A stretch of 8,068 bases of DNA from Deltaproteobacteria bacterium (lineage in GTDB: Bacteria; Desulfobacterota; Syntrophia; Syntrophales; UBA2185), in NCBI GenBank assembly GCA_026388495.1, contig JAPLJQ010000336.1:1-8068 (forward strand), read 5' to 3'. Positions 6,801-8,068 of this stretch are shown here, one piece after another. The notes under the pieces are model-generated. The model saw only the letters and a list, made by a program, of their open reading frames with translations, searched no databases and was not told the DNA's origin. Within the stretch, counting starts at the first letter, position 1, and every line of letters starts with the position of its first letter. A program made the position numbers and the translations under genes.

Positions 6801-7108
6801 CGCCGGTAGAAAATCCGGAAATGTATCTCCGTATTTATCTAAACATCTACTTGAGAGGTCTTCGTCAACCTATTCATTTCTTTCCAGAATCATCTTTGCT
6901 TTATGCCGAAAGAATGGCCAGCGGAAAAGAGACTGATAATGCGATGAGGGCCGCCTCAGGCAAATGGGATGCCTACGAATTCGGAGAAAAAGACAATCCC
7001 TACTATGCGTTGTGCTTCAAAGAGATCGACCCCCTGGACGACGAATTCAGAGATCTGGCCACAACCCTATACGAACCCATGCTAAAACATGAGCTGCCGA
7101 TAAAATAA
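3881..7108 (+). CDS. recC: Exodeoxyribonuclease V gamma subunit, RecC
   Basis: The 1075-residue protein is close to the E. coli RecC length (about 1122). The N-terminal block, residues 39-70 (ILVQSKGMERWLSMELARRH, then GICANVRFPYP), is the RecC signature. A second strong block runs from residue 641 (VICLIGMNDDAYPRQSRPLG) through GDRSRRMDDRYLFLEAVLSA (671-690) to SYVGQSLKDNS and PPSVLVSELLDYI (to about 720). RecC has a helicase-like fold without working ATPase motifs and joins RecB and RecD in the cytosolic RecBCD complex. There it splits the duplex and recognises Chi during processing of double-strand breaks. The C-terminal third (from about residue 900) is more AT-rich than the rest and less conserved. 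Its TAA shares a base with the recB ATG, so the two are translationally coupled. No frameshift or internal stop is present. Confidence 0.95.
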   Translation: MTTFKPGLKLFTSNRMEILVAHLSDVLKVPLAQPLAAEIILVQSKGMERWLSMELARRHGICANVRFPYPIHFVHSIFGETLPHTPEHSPYEPMTMTWDIMRLLPSLLDHPGFQGLKAYLGGAESDLKLLQLSSRVADLYDQYLLFRPDMILRWDHGLEDQWQATLWRELVKKNGTIHRAALYEAFLRSMKDGGIPLRNIPERISIFGISALPPFHIQIISALSSVIDVNLFLMNPCREFWGDITSDREMSRLTAVGKSTDVLPDDLYLETGNRLLASMGALGRDFFQLAGDIPSEETFAFEDPGEATLLVAIQSDILNLRERSSKNTPVIYEADDSIQVHSCHSPLREIEALQDALLDLIEKHPGIRPDDVLVMIPDIELYAPFVQAVFSIPPDDPRRLPFTIADRGLLSESGLIDTFVRLLDLAGSRYEASRVMDILEADAVRSRFSIAEEDLALIHHWIRETGIRWGIDTESRQKLGLPAFPWNTWRAGLDRMLLGYALPSELEDGLFMDILPFNDIEGGNTETLRNFLGFTETLFRFTTALEEKKTLNGWADTLFNILDSFFSDDEDHLRDIQAIRCVIHELHDIQKVSGFDEKVGLDVIKAWLRQNLKEKGFGAGFLTGGVTFCAILPMRSIPFKVICLIGMNDDAYPRQSRPLGFDLMAASPRIGDRSRRMDDRYLFLEAVLSARMKLHISYVGQSLKDNSLRPPSVLVSELLDYIEEGFGEAVRERIVVPHRLQAFSPDYFSGKGRLFSYSEENFRAAQSALSGSGEPSAFIASVLSDPGAEWKTLDLESLIVFFSNPVRFLLNRRLGIYLTEEPAVADDAEPFELNHLERFLIRQDLVGRDLEEDALFDVYPVIQASGRLPHGAPGVCFYDGLSASAKEFVRKIRPRIEGGPIEPTIVDIELDGFHLTGRLTNVYPEGLVCYRAAKMKGRDRLRAWISHLVFNHLRSNTEADHTFAIFEDRAYRYSPVENPEMYLRIYLNIYLRGLRQPIHFFPESSLLYAERMASGKETDNAMRAASGKWDAYEFGEKDNPYYALCFKEIDPLDDEFRDLATTLYEPMLKHELPIK

Positions 7109-8068
7109 TGGAAGAATCGCGGAAATTTGATCTCATAAACAGCCCTCTCGAGCGGACCAATCTCATCGAGGCGAGCGCCGGCACGGGAAAAACATACGCC
7201 ATCACGGGGATATTTCTGCGTCTGCTTCTTGAAAAGCGGTTTTCCGTCGGGGATATTCTCATCGTTACCTATACCGTCGCGGCGACGGAAGAGCTGCGTG
7301 ACCGCATCCGCCGGACGATTCGTGCGGCCATTCACGCCTTCGCCCAGGGAGGGCATGAGGACCCGTTTCTTGACGGGTTGGTGAAACGTTACGGGAACGA
7401 CAACCCTCTTTCCGTCATCCCCGCTCCTTCCTCCGTCATTCCTGCGAAAGCAGGAATCCAGGATTTAAAGGACTGGATTCCGGATCAAGTCCGGAATGAC
7501 AATGGAGATACGGGTAATGACATTCCTTTTCGTGAGAAGCGACGGGAAGCCCTCCGAATTCTTCGGTCGGCCCTGAGGGATTTCGACGAAGCGCCCATTT
7601 ACACGATTCATGGTTTTTGCCAGCGGGCCCTTCACGAAAACGCCTTCGAAAGCATGAGCCTCTTTGACACGGAGCTGGTTCCCGATGAACGCGCCCTGAA
7701 TGAAGAAATCGTTCATGATTTTTGGAGAATGCATTTTTACGAGGCCCCAAAGGAGCTTACATCTTATTCCCTGAACAATAACATTAATTCTGAATACTTT
7801 CTGAAACTCATTAAAGGTAAACTTTTTAACCCGGACATGCGGATTATTCCCGAAGCGCGGCCCGTTTCCCTCGATGCCCTGACCCCTTTCAGACAGGCGC
7901 GCCAAAAGGTTCGCGGGACATGGCGTAGCGTCAGGAATGACATTGCTGAAAAACTGAGCGACTCCGGATTAAACAAAACAAAATACAAGAACCCTGAAGC
8001 CCTCATGGCCATGATGGACGGCTATGTGGATTCGGAGTCGCCTCTCCTCCCCTTCAACGGGTTCGACA
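7108..8068 (+). CDS. recB: Exodeoxyribonuclease V beta subunit, RecB, N-terminal part, with an in-frame repeat insertion
   Basis: The frame is open from ATG 7108 to the window edge (320 codons plus one base), about a quarter to a third of a normal RecB. Residues 21-30 (EASAGTGKTY) are the Walker A motif of the 3'-5' SF1 helicase. LIVTYTVAATEELRDRI (51-67) is motif Ia, and IYTIHGFCQRALHENAFES (164-182) is the conserved RecB block that follows. RecB unwinds DNA ends and, through a C-terminal nuclease domain outside this window, degrades them and loads RecA. Between motif Ia and TIHGFC the protein is about 45 residues longer than E. coli RecB as I recall it. That excess matches a region containing a dispersed repeat (residues 110-131 are repeat-encoded). 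The start overlaps the recC stop by one base (TAATG) with no good ribosome binding site, indicating coupling. Confidence 0.96.
   Translation, partial: MEESRKFDLINSPLERTNLIEASAGTGKTYAITGIFLRLLLEKRFSVGDILIVTYTVAATEELRDRIRRTIRAAIHAFAQGGHEDPFLDGLVKRYGNDNPLSVIPAPSSVIPAKAGIQDLKDWIPDQVRNDNGDTGNDIPFREKRREALRILRSALRDFDEAPIYTIHGFCQRALHENAFESMSLFDTELVPDERALNEEIVHDFWRMHFYEAPKELTSYSLNNNINSEYFLKLIKGKLFNPDMRIIPEARPVSLDALTPFRQARQKVRGTWRSVRNDIAEKLSDSGLNKTKYKNPEALMAMMDGYVDSESPLLPFNGFD
7435..7500 (+). repeat. Dispersed palindromic repeat inside recB, in frame
   Basis: From GTCATTCCTGCGAAAGCAGG to CCGGAATGAC, 66 bases, exactly 22 codons, without a stop. It encodes VIPAKAGIQDLKDWIPDQVR plus ND, a peptide familiar from translated intergenic repeats in many proteobacteria. 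Its ends are inverted (GTCATTCC and GGAATGAC), with an inner hairpin CCTGC/GCAGG around GAAA and a second near CCGGATCAAGTCCGG. The first 55 bases match the reverse complement of 2882-2936 at about 47 positions. Confidence 0.85.

Noticed and set aside
7465..7905. Minus-strand open frame of 146 codons opposite recB
   Set aside because: It lies wholly antisense to the conserved RecB helicase region, and its tail (PDLIRNP) is merely another reading of the palindromic repeat. No family match or ribosome binding site was seen.

Overview
The window is a dense, plus-strand bacterial segment with no RNA genes and no CRISPR array. Gene content suggests an anaerobic or syntrophic bacterium of the deltaproteobacterial type (Desulfobacterota / Syntrophales-like): GTP-dependent PEP carboxykinase, an acetate kinase joined to a PduL phosphotransacylase, and a dispersed palindromic repeat whose translation reads VIPAKAGIQ...DWIPDQVRND. 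The lineage is an inference from these traits; no marker gene here fixes it.

Left part (1-2738), central carbon and energy metabolism. The end of a GTP-type PEP carboxykinase gene (pckG) is followed after 23 bases by a 776-residue fusion. Its modules are an N-terminal cyclic-nucleotide-binding-type domain, a complete acetate kinase and a complete PduL phosphate acyltransferase. One polypeptide would therefore catalyse acetyl-CoA to acetyl phosphate to acetate plus ATP, with a possible ligand-sensing domain attached. The sensor domain lacks the arginine that normally holds the cAMP phosphate.

Middle part (2739-3884). A 245-base intergenic stretch holds a 118-bp MITE-like element with terminal inverted repeats, followed directly by a 55-base copy of a second palindromic repeat. 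Then come a NUDIX hydrolase and a small single-span membrane protein. The small gene has an in-frame TGA after 85 codons, and the same frame then stays open for 41 more protein-like codons. It ends in an ATGA overlap with recC. A 7-bp hairpin with a GGCG loop lies 15 bases after the TGA, so the choice is between a decayed stop, a separate tiny gene, and UGA recoding (selenocysteine).

Right part (3881-8068), DNA repair. recC (complete) and recB (N-terminal 320 codons) overlap by one base and encode subunits of the RecBCD helicase-nuclease; recD may follow outside the window. recB carries, in frame, a 66-bp copy of the same repeat seen in the intergenic region. It adds a 22-residue repeat-derived peptide, within a roughly 40-residue insertion, between the Walker A/motif Ia region and the TIHGFC motif.

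The points most worth following up are the cNMP-AckA-PduL fusion, the interrupted small gene with its SECIS-like hairpin, and the repeat domesticated inside recB.
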